Below are positions 33,580 to 45,760 of a stretch of 64,000 nucleotides of DNA, one piece after another; the first letter of the stretch is position 1; each line of letters begins with the position of its first letter. Location of the stretch: assembly GCF_016097555.1 (NCBI RefSeq), contig NC_054709.1:30300207-30364206 (forward strand). The letters are read 5' to 3'. Origin of the DNA: Gigantopelta aegis. Its lineage: Eukaryota; Mollusca; Gastropoda; Neomphalida; Peltospiridae. The notes under the pieces are model-generated. The model saw only the letters and a program-made list of their open reading frames with translations. It ran no database searches and had not been told where the DNA came from. The position numbers and the translations under genes were made by a program.

Positions 33580-36500
33580 GTATTAACCGCTATTCTGTGG
33601 TGATAGCACTAGTGACTAGGTGTTAATTACCACTGTACTGTGGTGATATCACTAGTGACTAGGTGTTAATTACCACTGTACTGTGGTGATATCACCAGTG
33701 ACTAGGTGTTAATTACCACTGTACTGTGGTGATAGCACTAGTGACTAGGTGTTAATTACCACTGTACTGTGGTGATAGCACTAGTGACTAGGTGTTAATT
33801 ACCACTGTACTGTGGCAATAATACTAGTGACTAGGTGTTAATTACCACTGTACTGTGGTGATAGCACTAGTGACTAAGTGTTAACCACTGTACTGTGGTG
33901 ATAGCACTAGTGACTAGGTGTTAACAACTGTACTGTACTGTAGCACTAATAACTACTGTGTTAACCACTGTACTGTGGTGACCACTGCACTAGTGTCTAG
34001 TGTGTATAACCACTGTACTGAGGTGATAGCACTAGTGACTAGGTGTTAACCACTGTACTGTGGTGATAGCACTAGTGACTAGGTGTTAACCACTGTACTG
34101 TGGTGATAGCACTAGTGACTAGGTGTTAACCACTGTACTGTGGTGATAGCACTAGTGACTAGGTGTTAACCACTGTACTGTGGTGATGGCACTAGTGACT
34201 AGGTGTAAACCATGGTACTGTTGTGATAGCACTAGTGACTAGGTGTTACACCACTGTACTGTTGTGATGGCACTAGTGACTAGGTGTTAACCATTGTACT
34301 GTGATGTGTTAAGCACTAGTGGTTAGTGACTGTGTTAACAACTGTAATGTGGTGATGACACTAGTGACTAGGTGTTAACAACTGTACTGTGGTAATACTA
34401 GTGACTAGGTGACTGTAATAAGTAGTTAGGTGTTAACCACTGTAATGTGGTGATAACTAGGTGTTACTACTGTACTGTGGTGACAGCACTAGTGATTAGG
34501 TACTGCACTTTTTTAACAACTGTACTGTGGTGATGACACCAGTGACTAGGTGTTAAATACTCTATACTGTGGTGATGGCACTAGTGACTTAGGTGAAGTG
34601 TATTGCTGTACTACTATGTACTGTACTGTTGTGTTAGCACTAGTGACTAGCGACTAGATATTAACCAATGTACTGTCGTGATAATACTAGTGACTAGGTG
34701 TTAACCACTGTACCGTGATGATAGTACTATTGACTAGAGATGTTAATCACTGTACTGTGACGATAACACTAGCGACTAGGTGATAACTGCTATACTGTGG
34801 CGATAGCACTAGTGACTGGGTGTTAACAACTGTAATGTGGTAATAATACTAGTGACTAGAGGTTAATCACTGCACTGTGGTGATAACACTAGTGACTACA
34901 TGTAGGTGATAACCACTACTGTGGTGAGGTTAGTGACTGGGTGATAGCACTACATGATAACTATCGTACTGTGGTCATGGCACTAGTGACTACATGATAA
35001 CCACTGTACTGTCGTGATAGCACTAGTGACTACATGATAACTGCTTTACTGTAGTGATAGCACTAGTGACTACAAGATAACCAGTTCCGTGGTGATAGCA
35101 CTAGTGTCTAAGTGATAACCACTGTACTGTGGTGATGGCACTAATGACTAGGTGTAAACGATTACTGTACTGTGGTGACAGCACTAGTGGTTAGGTGTTA
35201 ACCACTGCACTGTGATGTAGTATTCGTGACTACATGATGAACCACTGTACTGTGGCAATTATACTAGTGACTACTACAAATAACTGCTGTACTGTGGTGA
35301 TAGCACTAGTGATTACCTGTTAACCACTACTGTACTGTGGTGATAGCACTAGTGAGAAGGCAATACCAGCTGTACTGTGGTGATAACACTAGTGACTAGG
35401 TGTTAACCACTGTACTGTGGTGACAGCACTAGTGAGTAGGTGATATAACCACTGTACTGTGGTAATAGGACTAGTGATAACCACTGTGTCAATGATACAC
35501 TAGTAACTAGGTGTTAACCACTGTACTGTGGTGATAGCGCTAGTGATTACATGTTAAAGTGGCTATACTGTGGTGATGGCACTAGTGACTACATGTTACA
35601 TACTGTACTGTGGTGATAACACTAGTGACAAGGTGATACCCACTGTAGTGTGGTGATAGCACTAGTGACTAGGTGTTAATCGCTGTAATGTGGTGATAGC
35701 ACTAGTGTACAAGGTAATAACTGTTGTACTGTGATGATGGCACTAGTGACAACGTATTGTTAACCACTGTACTGTGGTGATATAAATAGTGAGTTGGTGA
35801 TAATAACTGTACTGTAGTGATAGCACTAGTTGACTAGTGATAAAACTACTGTTGAAATGATAGCACTAGTGACTACATGATAACCGCTGTACTGTGGTGA
35901 TAGCACTAGTGATACATAATAACTGTACTGTGGTGATAGCACTAGTGATTATGATAATAACTGTACTGTGGTGATAACACTAGTGCTATTAAATAATATA
36001 CTGTACTGTGGTGATAACACTAGTGACAAGGTGATAACTGGTGTGTGGTGATATAAGTAGTCACAGTAGGTGATAATAGCTGTACTGTGGTGATAGCACT
36101 AGTCATTAGGTAGATAACGGGTACTGTGGTGATAGCACTAGTCACAAGGTAATAACCATTGTACTGTGGTGATAGCACTAGTCATTAGGTAATAACACAT
36201 TGTACTGTGGTGATATAACTAGTCATTAGGTAATAATAGCTGTACTGTGGTGATAGCACTAGTGATTAGGTGATAACGGGTACTGACTACATGGTTAACC
36301 GCTGTACTGTGGTGATACACTAGTATATTAGGTAATAACGGTGTACTGCGGTGATAACACTAGTCTACTGTGACTACATGATAACCACTACTGTGGTGAT
36401 AACACTAGTGACTACATGATAACCGCTGTACTGTGGTGATAGCACTAGTGACTACATAATAATTGTACTGTGGTGATAACACTAGTGATTAGGTGATAAC

Positions 36501-37010
36501 CACTGTACTGTGGTGATCGCACTAGTGACTACATGATAACCACTGTACTGTGGTGATAGCACTAGTAACTAAATGACTAGTGATGCATGATAACCACTGT
36601 ACTGTGGTGATAGCACCAATGACTACATGATAACCACTGTACTGTGCTGATATCACTAGTGAATAAATGATAGCCACTGTTCTGTGGTGATAGGTCTAGT
36701 GACTACATGCTAACCACTGTACTGTGGTGATAGCACTAGTCATTAGGTAATAACTGCTGTACTGCGGTGATAGCACTAGTGACTAAGTTATAAGCACTGT
36801 AATGTGGTGATAGCTCTAGTCTTTATTTTATAACTGCTGAACTGTGGTGATGGTACTAGTGACTAAGTGTTAACTGCTTTACTGTGTTGATAGCACTAGT
36901 CATTAGGTAATAACTGCTGTACTGTGGTGATAGCACTAGTGACTAGGTAGGTAATAACTGCTGTACTTTGTTGGTATTACTATCGACTAGGTGATAACCA
37001 CTGTACTGTA
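33580..37010 (+). repeat. large degenerate 40-bp minisatellite
   Basis: About 80 units with the period of about 40 bp. Nearly every unit has CTGTACTGTGGTGATAGCAC followed by TAGTGACTAGGTG or a variant. The left part (33590-33850) has a slightly longer variant with TTAATTACCACTG; the right part is more degenerate, with ACATGATAACC variants. The unit contains the palindrome CACTAGTG. The array would lie in the first intron of the proposed 29-43 kb gene. Confidence 0.95.
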
Positions 37011-37225
37011 GACATTATAAATATTATTAGTAACTGATAAAATAATTATTTCACTGGTATTTTCAAATATTCAATGAAATAGGATAAATAAATAAATAAA
37101 TCTCATCAGCATATGATCATTAATATAAAACAATGATTATTATCATTATCATTAATAATAATAATAATTTATTATTATGATTATGATTATGATTATTAAA
37201 CAATGTTTCTTATTTCTATTCTCAG

Positions 37226-37294
37226 ATATGGCCTCTTCATTTCCAGTATCTGGTGGAGAATGGATATCCGGTCCTGAGGTTGGGGAAAGTGGTG
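37226..37294 (+). CDS. candidate first coding exon of the coiled-coil/propeller gene
   Basis: A good acceptor (TTATTTCTATTCTCAG) precedes an exon with ATG at 37228. It encodes MASSFPVSGGEWISGPEVGE and a Ser-Gly. With the donor GTGGGT at 37295 the exon ends one base into a codon, which matches the exon starting at 41547 (two bases complete a Gly codon). Two alternative GT sites a few bases upstream (after 37288 and 37291) also keep the frame. The joined protein would be 520 residues. Support is splice phase and signals only. Confidence 0.4.
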
Positions 37295-37329
37295 GTGGGT
37301 GGTTTTCATGCTAGTTAAATGCTAAAATA

Positions 37330-37990
37330 CATGTATTTATGTGATCTAACTAAAATTATAATTGTGCAATTAGAAGTGATATTAATTAAGTTTTGGTTAG
37401 ATATTTGAGATTAATTTATAATTGTTTAACAGTCATAGTGTTAGGCCAACCTTTAAGCTGTTTCCTGTAACCTTATATACACAATGTAACTGTAGAGTAA
37501 AATATTAATACCTATAAAAATAATTAAAACATTTTTTATTGTCTCAGCTGATCAAATTATAACTTGTATAACAACAAAACATTGTTCGAGTCATTATTAT
37601 TTTACAGTTATTTTATAATTTTATTATAATTATTACTACATCTATTGATATGCTGATTATTACACTTATTATTATACATATTATTATATATATCATAGAT
37701 AATAATAATAATTATTATTATTATTATTAAAAAAGAAAATTCTTAATACAGTTTTAATCGGATATTATTCTGAGAATTGTTTATTTAAAAAAATCACAAT
37801 ATTGAAATACAGAATTTATATTATTAGTTTGTACTATTTAATATATTTAGTATATTTTTAATCTTAAATAAACATCACAATAGAGGAATGCAGATGTGAG
37901 TTGTTTTGAGGTTGTTGTTTTTTTCTTCTAAATAATACATCCAAAAACATTTAATCAAAACATTGAGTAGCATAGAGTAGAGTAGTTGAG
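37330..37990. other. no gene seen (possible intron)
   Basis: Very AT-rich, with ATT/ATA simple repeats around 37690-37730; similar repeats lie at 37130-37200. Confidence 0.4.
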
Positions 37991-38762
37991 TAGATATTTT
38001 ATCACAGCCTCTTTGGTTTAATCCAGATATTAAGATAGGTAATATATTGGTATTTTATAGAAGTTGAGCATGAAGTATTTTTCATAAATGATTTAGTTGA
38101 TAATGAGGGAAGTATTTTTCATAAATGATTTAGTTGATAATGAGTGAGACTTCATTTCACATGACATGTTATGGACCATTGGATGCAATACCAAACAGTT
38201 GGAAGATCATACTGACAAACAACAATGCTAACAAACTTACGCAAATACCTAATTCATATATAAATTTATTGAAAAAGTATGATAAAGTCACAAAGATATT
38301 TTATAAATTGACCATTGAGAAAGCGCTATTAGATGCAAAATCAATTATTTCACAGCAAAACATGGCAGGCGGGGGAAATTACAAATAGAAATTACAGATA
38401 AAGACTGGGAAAATATTTATGATATTCCTTTTAAAATAACAGATGATTCAAAATTACAATCCCTCCAATTCAAAATAAATCATAGAATATATTATACAAA
38501 CAGCAAATTGATGCAGTGTAATTTATATGAAACTGAACAATGTACTTTTTGTGGAGACAAAAAAGAGACATTAATTCATTTATTTGCTGAATGTCAGTTT
38601 GTTTAAACTGTTTGGTTTGGGTTTTTTGAGGCACTGAAAACAAAATGTAATATGACTATACCTTACAGAACCGATACTCTCTTGTTTGGTATTTTTATTA
38701 ATTTTCCAAAATCTGACATTATTAACTTGTGTTTATTATTAATAAAACAATATATACATATA

Positions 38763-40072
38763 CGAGGTGGTATCAAAAAGTTCTGAGACTACTTCCATAG
38801 CACGCCAACAGATGGCAGTACAGGGATGCGCGTGGTGGGGGGGGGGGGGGGGGGGGGGTTAGCAGTAACCATCATCAGGCAGTCTACCGAGTGGCGTCGT
38901 TCTGTGAACATCTTGTGTTGTGCTATGGGAGTTTTTGTGACCACGCGCACGGGCACATTTGCGATTTCATCAGGAACTGCAAACAAGAGCAGAGAGCGAA
39001 CATCAAATTCTGCGTCAAACTCGGTAAATCTGCAACTGAGACTTTTGACATGATTCGTCATGTGTATGGCAATGAAGTAATGAGTCATGCGAGGTGTTTC
39101 GATTGGCACGCACACTTCAGGAGTGGCAGAACATCACTGGATGACGACTAGAGGTCTGGGTGACCTTCCATGAGCTCAACCCCCGAAAATGTGGAAATAA
39201 TTCGGCGACTTGTGCATGAGGATCGTCGGAGATCCATTAGCGACATTGCTGCCATCGTTGATGTGTCGTATGGAACAGTGCAGGCAATCCTAACGTCTGA
39301 TTTGAACATGCACCACATTGCTGGAAAGTTCGTGCCCAGGCTTCCGACCCTTGATCAGAAGGAGCTCCATCAGCGTGCCCTGGATGACCCCAACCTTCAT
39401 ATCGAGGGTCATCACTAGGGATGAGACTTGTCTCTATGGATACGACCCAGAGACCAAACAACAGTCTTCGCAGAGGAAGAGCCCAACATCTCCACGACCA
39501 AAGAAGGCGAGACATGTCCGCAGCGTGACCAAGAGCATGCTCATCGTTTTCTTCGACATTCACGGGGTTGTTCACCATGAATTCGTCCCCGGGGGCCAGA
39601 CCGTCAACAACAAGTTCTACTGCAATGTTCTGAGGCGTCTGAGGGAGGACATTCGGCGGAAACTGCCTGAACTGTGGTGCAAGGGCAATTGGATGCTTCA
39701 TGACGACAATGCACTGTCTCACCGAGCTCTCGTAACACGTAAGTTTCTTGGCCGTAAAACATGATGACCCTATCAACCCGCCTTAATCGCCATATTTGGC
39801 CCCTTGCCACTTCTTCCACTTCCCGAAGATGAAGTTACAGCTGCAAGGTCGCCGTTTTGACACCGTGGAGGAGATCCAGTGCGAATCACAGAAGGTGCTT
39901 GACACGCTTTGAGAACAACACTTCCAGAACGTGTTCCAGCAGTGGCAACGGCGCTGGGAGCGCTGTATTGCTGCACAAGGGGACTATTTTTAAAGGGATG
40001 GTGCCCAAACTTGAATCAAGTGAATACTTTCTTGTATATAGGCCTAGTCTCGGAACGTTTTGTACCACCTCG
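38763..40072 (+). mobile_element. mariner element, full length, inactive
   Basis: The left end CGAGGTGGTATCAAAAAGTT, CTGAGACTAC is matched inverted at the right end (reverse complement CGAGGTGGTACAAAACGTTC, CGAGACTAG). TA flanks both ends (38761-38762 and 40073-40074), the mariner target duplication. The length of 1310 bp is normal for the family. It inserted into an older LINE fragment. Confidence 0.95.
38891..39990 (+). pseudogene. mariner transposase pseudogene (D,D34D type)
   Basis: A cut-and-paste transposase in broken frames. The DNA-binding part includes TFDMIRHVYGNEVMSHARCF and, after a stop, the second helix-turn-helix RRSISDIAAIVDVSYGTVQA. The catalytic part has ITRDET (first Asp, codon 39420-39422) and MLHDDNALSH (second Asp, codon 39705-39707). 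The region that should read SPDLAPC reads SPYLAPC (codon 39793-39795), so the third catalytic Asp is replaced by Tyr. It ends WERCIAAQGDYF at a stop near 39990. Stop codons follow SLDDD, NLHIEGHH and GRKT, another lies just before SPY, and one more is in the C-terminal part. No functional enzyme is possible. Confidence 0.92.
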
Positions 40073-40240
40073 TATGTAGAATGAAAAAGGTATTACCAAA
40101 TTTATGTTTAGAACATATTAAGTTTCATAAACAAATAGAATTATATTCATTATATTTATACCCTCCAGCAAAGGCTTCTAGAATAAGAATAATATGGGAA
40201 AATATTGAGCAGGCTTTATTTTCATAAATGTATCAAGCGA

Positions 40241-41546
40241 TACCTGTAGGTTTGTGTAATATTCATGTATATATATTTTATTTTAATGTGACAATCATAG
40301 TTTTGTGTAGATGTACTATGTGTATTTAAATATGTTAATACAAGATCGAATAAATAAAAAATAATAGTAATACATTTAAAAAAAACATTGAGTTGAATGA
40401 AGGGTTAACCAATTTGCATGTTGCTAATTATAACTATTTTACAGTGAACTCGCACAAATACACAAGCACAGTATTAGGCTTAGAATTTTTTTAAACAGCA
40501 GATCTCTTGTAGGCTTTCTAAAAATTATAAAACTGTATAAATTAATTTCCATCATTTCAGGGTACATAATTTTACCCTTCATACCCTTTGGCAAAAATCT
40601 TGGCAGTAAATATAGTAAAAATAAAATAATAAATAAGTATAATAATTAATAAATAAAGCTGACTTACACTACCTGATTTTTTTTTTCAGAACGATCACTA
40701 AAGAGTATTGATGCAATGGTTAAATATCAATTAAATATTTTACAGACAAAATACTTTTACTATAAAATATTAATCATGATTGTTTACACACAAATTTCTT
40801 TCATAAAGTTAGCTGTACATGTGTAATGTAATTTTTAATTTAATTGTTTGAATTTAATTCAGTGTTAAGTTTTCACATTTACATTTCTCACAAACTAAAA
40901 GTCTTAGATCAACGCAGCTAGAACTATGGTTGTTCAACTCAGTGAATTAAAAGATTAATGACACCCAATGCATTTTTGTGCTGGGGTGTCATTTAAACAT
41001 TTATTCAATCATTAATGTATTAGAATAAATATTTTCATTAATAGGTTTATTATTATTATTTTAGTTATCTAAAATTTAAGATTAATCATGAATTCTTCAC
41101 CATATAATGGATTTTACCAAATTAGTTATCTTACAAATTAATTATTACCCGTATTATTACTTTTAAGACACCCAATGCATTTTTGTGCTGGGGTGTCATT
41201 TAAACATTTATTCAATCATTAATGTATTAGAATAACTATTTTCATTAGTTTAGGTTTATTAATATCACGTTTGAGTTATCTAATCTTTAAGGTAATCTGT
41301 GAATTCTGTCACCATATCACGTATTGGATTTTATCTATTAGTACAACTGTGAGTTTATTGTTATAAATACCGTATTGAGGTAGCCATCTATGGGTTAGGT
41401 CTATGTTTATTATTATTAATATCACGTGTTGAGGTAGATATGTGGTACAGCTATAAGTGACACCAAATTTAGCTATGCTAGAGGAGATGCTTAATTTCAT
41501 GTAGATATACATGTAATTATTTCTAATTTGTAATTTTGTTTTCTAG
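40241..41546. other. no exon seen (possible intron)
   Basis: AT-rich. It holds the two short direct repeats listed at 40958-41250 and a pyrimidine-rich acceptor (TTTTGTTTTCTAG) at its right end. Confidence 0.5.
40958..41250 (+). repeat. two direct copies of a SINE/LINE-tail-like repeat
   Basis: GACACCCAATGCATTTTTGT, GCTGGGGTGTCATTTAAAC and ATTTATTCAATCATTAATGT occur at about 40960-41040 and again at 41168-41246, about 207 bp apart, almost identical. GACACCC/GGGTGTC forms a small hairpin. The sequence resembles a retroposon 3' tail; no body is attached. Confidence 0.75.
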
Positions 41547-43042
41547 GTGATGCCACCTCTACACAGAGACAGCCACTAAGAAACACTTTACAGACAGTCT
41601 GCAAGAGGCTGCAGCCATTTAGTGAAATGCTGGAGGCCAAGATAAAGACTGAAATGATCAATTTACACACTAGTGTGGAAGTCAACGCGATGGAAGTCTC
41701 GGTCGAGATCGACCAAATTGGGGTGGACATCATTAAGAAACTGACAAAAGAAATATTTAATGTTGTCAACGCGGAGCAGGAAAGGCTGAAGAAAAATTTA
41801 GAAAGTTTGCTGTTAACTACTAAGAAAGACATTGACACAATATTAACTAAAGATAAACAGTTATTGCTTAAAACAAAAGAAAACTTAAAACTGGGTGAAA
41901 ACCTCATAAAATCAGGGTCAGATTCTGATATCAAAACAAGTATTTCTATATTACGAAAATTAGCGTTAGAAATTTCTCAAACAAATCGTAAAACTGAAAT
42001 TCCCAAGTTGAAAATTTCTTTGACCAATTCGAAAAAGAAAAACACTGAAACTTTTTCTGTTGTCATTGGAGAAATATCAAAACATGACATAAAATCTCTG
42101 ACAGACAGGCAGACACTGACAGACACCCAGACAGACAGACTGATACTGACAGACACCCAGACAGACAGACTGACACTGACAGACACCCGGACAGACAGGC
42201 AGACAGAAAGACTGACACTGTCAGACACCTGGACAGACAGACTGACGCTGACACAGACACAGATATTTTACACAAAGATATCAGATGATGAATGTGATCC
42301 TTGTCTAGAATCCATCGCGGTGCTGGGAGGTGAAAGATCTAAGAAAATTGTTCTAAGTGATTATCACAACGCCTGTGTAAAATGTTTCTCTGCTGAAAAC
42401 TCTAAACTTTTGTTTAAATACAAACTTCCCAGTGAACCAGTCGGCCTTGCTAGGTCACGTGACCAGCAGGTGGTTGTCACCCTGCCATGGAAATGTCAAA
42501 TATTATATCTGGATATAGAAGATGACACCCCGCTGACAAACACACTGAACACTGAGAAATCGTACGGATACATATCAGTGTTACCTAGCAACCGTCTGGC
42601 GGTCACTAAGTGGGGGAGTGGTGATGTGTGTGTAGACATACTGGATGAGGGGGGCCACGTCATTCAGTCTCTCCCCGGCGACTTGATCCCTAACCCCTCA
42701 CATCTCACAGTGAAAGGCGACTCTCTGGTTGTTGTATTAGAGAGAAACAGTTTGAAATGTGTGACGTCATCAGGATGCGTTACGTGGCAGTCACCTGAGT
42801 CAGCAAGGCTACGTCATCTAGGTGGTGTCGCGTGTGACATGGAAGAGTGTGTTTATGTTTGTGATGATCAGAGAAATTGTATTGTCCAGTTGTCACGTGA
42901 CGCAGAGGTCTTCCGTGACGTCATCACGGACCAGGATGAATTGTCCAGACCTAGGTCTGTCTGTTGTGATCAGGATAAAGTTTATGTCACTCAGGAAGAT
43001 GGACACGTTAAAATATTTACATGGAATAACCCTAACCCGTGA
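41547..43042 (+). CDS. last exon of a TRIM/NHL-like coiled-coil beta-propeller protein
   Basis: The acceptor TTTTCTAG at 41546 starts the exon with two bases of a split codon, and the frame is open to TGA at 43040-43042 (498 complete codons). Counted from the ATG at 41627, residues 1-125 are rich in Lys, Glu, Leu and Ile and look like a coiled coil of the B-box C-terminal type (QERLKKNLESLLLTTKKDID). Residues about 155-210 are a Thr-Asp-Gln repeat. From about 215 to the end, strand-loop repeats such as LESIAVLGGERSKKIVLSDY, GYISVLPSNRLAV, GGVACDMEECVYVCDDQRN and SRPRSVCCDQDKVYVTQEDG resemble the six-bladed propeller of TRIM2/3/71-like proteins. In that family this part binds partners while a RING domain adds ubiquitin. 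No RING or B-box is seen in the window, so the protein may lack ligase activity or have unseen exons. Confidence 0.8.
42096..42255 (+). repeat. in-frame 30-bp coding repeat
   Basis: CTGACAGACACCCAGACAGA repeats with a 30-bp period, encoding LTDTQTDR units. The period is a multiple of three, so copy number can change without breaking the frame. It joins the coiled coil to the propeller. Confidence 0.9.
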
Positions 43043-43059
43043 AACTCTTCAAACTGACT

Positions 43060-43400
43060 TGTCTAGAATAATTAAACACATCCATTTGACAAGAAATATT
43101 TCCACATTCAAAAATAATTAAACACATCCATTTGACAAGAAATATTTCCACATTCATAAATAAATAAACACATCCATTTGGCAAGAAATAATTCTACATT
43201 CAGAAACAATTAAACACATCCATTTGACAATAAATAAATCCATATTTAGAAATAATTAAACACATCCATTTGACAAGAAATATTTCCTACACTCAGAAAC
43301 AATTAAACACATGCATTTGACAAGAAATATTTCCACATTCAGAAATAAATAAGAAATCTCAGAAATATTTAATCACATCCATTAGAAGAAAGCTTTGACC
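43060..43400 (+). repeat. 46-bp tandem repeat after the stop codon
   Basis: About seven units with AATTAAACACATCCATTTGA, CAAGAAATATTTCCACATTC. It begins shortly after the TGA at 43042 and would lie in the 3' UTR. Possible AATAAA signals lie inside it (near 43161) and near 43527. Confidence 0.9.
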
Positions 43401-44160
43401 ATTTCAAAATAATGAATTACATCCATTTGTATAGAGGAAATATTTGACCTGACGACTCGCACCCATCGTTGTAAGAAATCCACAGATATTAGAAAAATTA
43501 TCGAAACAAAGTAATTTTTTCAATAATTCAAATAAAATACGTTCTGCATCTACTGAAATGAAAAACTTCCCGTCACGTGGCTGACAGCGCCAGGGTTAGT
43601 TGGGGTTTGGGTGAGGGGAGGCTGTAAAATGATATAAAAAAACTCGAATGTAATCCACAAAGGATGCAAAAACTAAATTTCATTTGAAATTTCTGGATCC
43701 ATATCAAGTTCTAATATTATATACCCCAATAAAAAATGCCTCACCCCACCCACCCACAAAAAAAAGGAGATAAATAAAAACAAATAAAAAATAAATAAAT
43801 AAATAAATAAATGCCAATCCCTAACCGAGTTTGTTAGAGGCAGGTAGGCCCTTATCAACCAATGGCGACTTGGCTTACTATAGACTAACCACTCATGCAT
43901 ATACAATAAAGCGCTGTTTATGATGAGCAGGTTCGTATGAAAGATGTTTCAATGGGAGGGGAACACAAGGACCTTGGGTCTATTGGGAGGTACACATTCT
44001 CATTGGGGGGGGGGGGGGGGGGAGGGAGATATGTATCTCTTTTTTTACAAAAAAAAGTAAAAACAAACAAACTAAACATTTTCCTCTTAAAATGGGGGTA
44101 TGCCTACTCTTCCCCCCCCCCCCCCCCCCCCCCCCAACCAACAACATCACCAACTCCCAC
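43401..44160. other. no gene; poly-G and poly-C runs
   Basis: Poly-G at 44005-44022 and poly-C at 44112-44135, with A-rich sequence around. Nothing coding was recognised. Confidence 0.5.
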
Positions 44161-44455
44161 GAGCCTGGTGAGTTGATTAATCATTAGGTTTAGTAAATTA
44201 GCATTTTGTCTGGTTATTCATCAATTGAGATTGTATCAAATGACATTTAGAGGTTTTCGCCCAGGTTTTATAATCATTTGGACATATTTTATTTATTTCA
44301 TTACTTTTTTGGTAATGGTTGTTTAAACCTTTTTTGTCATTGTCTTCATACTATACCAAATATGGAATGTTTACATTAAATACAATGATCTTATTTCAGC
44401 AAGTTCCGCTTCGTGTACGCCTATATATGTTTAAAATTCATTTTTGTATATATTA
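44160..44455 (+). repeat. dispersed repeat, copy B (related to 855-1245)
   Basis: See copy A; shared landmarks include CATTAGGTTTAGTAAATTAG and CAGCAAGTTCCGCTTCG. Confidence 0.6.
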
Positions 44456-44463
44456 TTTTATTA

Positions 44464-44615
44464 CTGGCGCGTGTGCAATTGGAGGGTGGAGGACATTTTG
44501 GTTTTTCTATTTATTATTTCGGGGGAGTATGACTCGACCCCCCTCCCCAATAAACTTCGATCACCAGCCTAGACACACACACCCTCCACGCTAAAATCCC
44601 CGCGCACACGCCTGG
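44464..44615. mobile_element. short MITE (relative at 25337-25498)
   Basis: Begins TGGCGCGTGTGCAATTGGAG and ends AATCCCCGCGCACACGCCTG, imperfect inverted ends. Inside are GGGGGAGTATGACTCG and AATAAACTTCGATCACC, which match the 25337 copy in reverse complement. Confidence 0.65.
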
Positions 44616-45504
44616 ATCAGACAGCATGTCAGTTGAGATGTTATTAAAAACTGATATATTTTCACTTAGTTCTGATTCGTGTATACATGTATATATGTAT
44701 ATATGTAAGACTAATTTTTGTATATAGTTAACACATAAAGCACCAAATAGTAGTCGGTTTATGGAACGTTATACTTGGACGTTATCTACAATATCGTTCA
44801 CGATATAAATGTACATGTATCTGACTACATATGTTTTTAAATATTAAATAAGGGCCGTCACATCCTTGTCCCCCGACTTCATGTACCTAAGTAGGTTTAT
44901 GAGGTGATAAGGGGTCAGTCGCACATGTATATAGGCTAGAATGTTAAACCAGTGCCGTCTGATCCTGGAAGGGGCACTGACCACTTCCACGTTTCTCTTT
45001 ACAAGTAAGCAAATGGTAGACAAGCTAATTAACTTAAAATGTAGCCTAGCACAATGTAATTCAGAAAGCTAACTCTTTTTTATCATTATAGATCCGTACG
45101 GAAAAGGGAGCAAGGGATGTGGGGTCAGTTGCACGCCTAAAAAATCGATGTTATTTTTAATCAACAGGAGACTTTTCCGGGCATAGACCCTCTATTACTA
45201 TACACCGACTTTTTTTGTACTGACACCCCTTTTAGTTTAGACTAGGTACGGACTGCATTATTTCTATTTATGATCCCCCTCCTCTAATGTTTTAATCTGT
45301 CAGACAGGCCTGGTAAAATAAAAAAATAAAAAATTACGACAACTGTGAGATATATAAATATGTACATTATTGTGTAACAGTAATTAATTAAGCACTTTGT
45401 ATGCCTTGTAATTAAATAAATATGTTGTGTTAAAAACGTCTTGTTATTTTGTGCACTATTTGTGAATTGTTGTACATAAAAGCAACAGTATGCATATAAC
45501 ACTG
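44616..45504. other. no gene seen
   Basis: AT-rich sequence; nothing recognised. Confidence 0.4.
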
Positions 45505-45760
45505 ACTGACTTTATACGCAGGTCGGATTCAAAAGGGTATCCTGCACCAATGGGTCTGCCGGGGGATTTGATCCTATGACCCATCGAACATCTACAGTGG
45601 ATGGAAATGGGGGGGGGGGGGTACACACCTACAGTGATGGACGTGGGGGTCAGTCTTATTTGAGGGGGGTTACAAGTCGGTATGAACGATATCTCAAGTG
45701 GGGGATCACAGGTCCATAGTTGTGGGGGGACGTTACATGCCGATAACAGTATCACAAAAA
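45505..45760 (+). repeat. dispersed repeat, left copy (direct partner at 47455-47820)
   Basis: CTGACTTTATACGCAGGTCG, GGGGGATTTGATCCTATGAC and CCATCGAACATCTACAGTG are shared with 47460-47560. Both are followed by loosely repeated GGGG-rich modules with GACGTTACATGCCGATA. They are direct repeats about 1.95 kb apart but lack LTR hallmarks. Confidence 0.75.

Larger units (their letters stand above)
38000..40240 (+). pseudogene. decayed L1/Tx1-like LINE ORF2 fragment, split by a mariner
   Basis: From about 38006 the translation reads PLWFNPDIKIGN and VFFINDLVDNEG. A duplicated piece follows, then the open frame 38134-38388 (AIPNSWKIILTN) and, after a frame change, FKINHRIYYTNSKLMQ and CTFCGDKKETLIHLFAEC, a CX2C...HLFxxC C-terminal motif. 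It stops at 38604-38606 and continues as LFGIFINFPKSDIINL. The frame resumes after the mariner with MKKVLPNLCLEHIKFHKQIE and IRIIWENIEQALF. Relative to the copy at 26585-28649 it is a different, much older family member with several frame breaks. Confidence 0.8.

Noticed and set aside
42063..42275. Minus-strand ORFs rich in Ser/Val/Cys/Leu
   Set aside because: Antisense shadow of the coding TD repeat.
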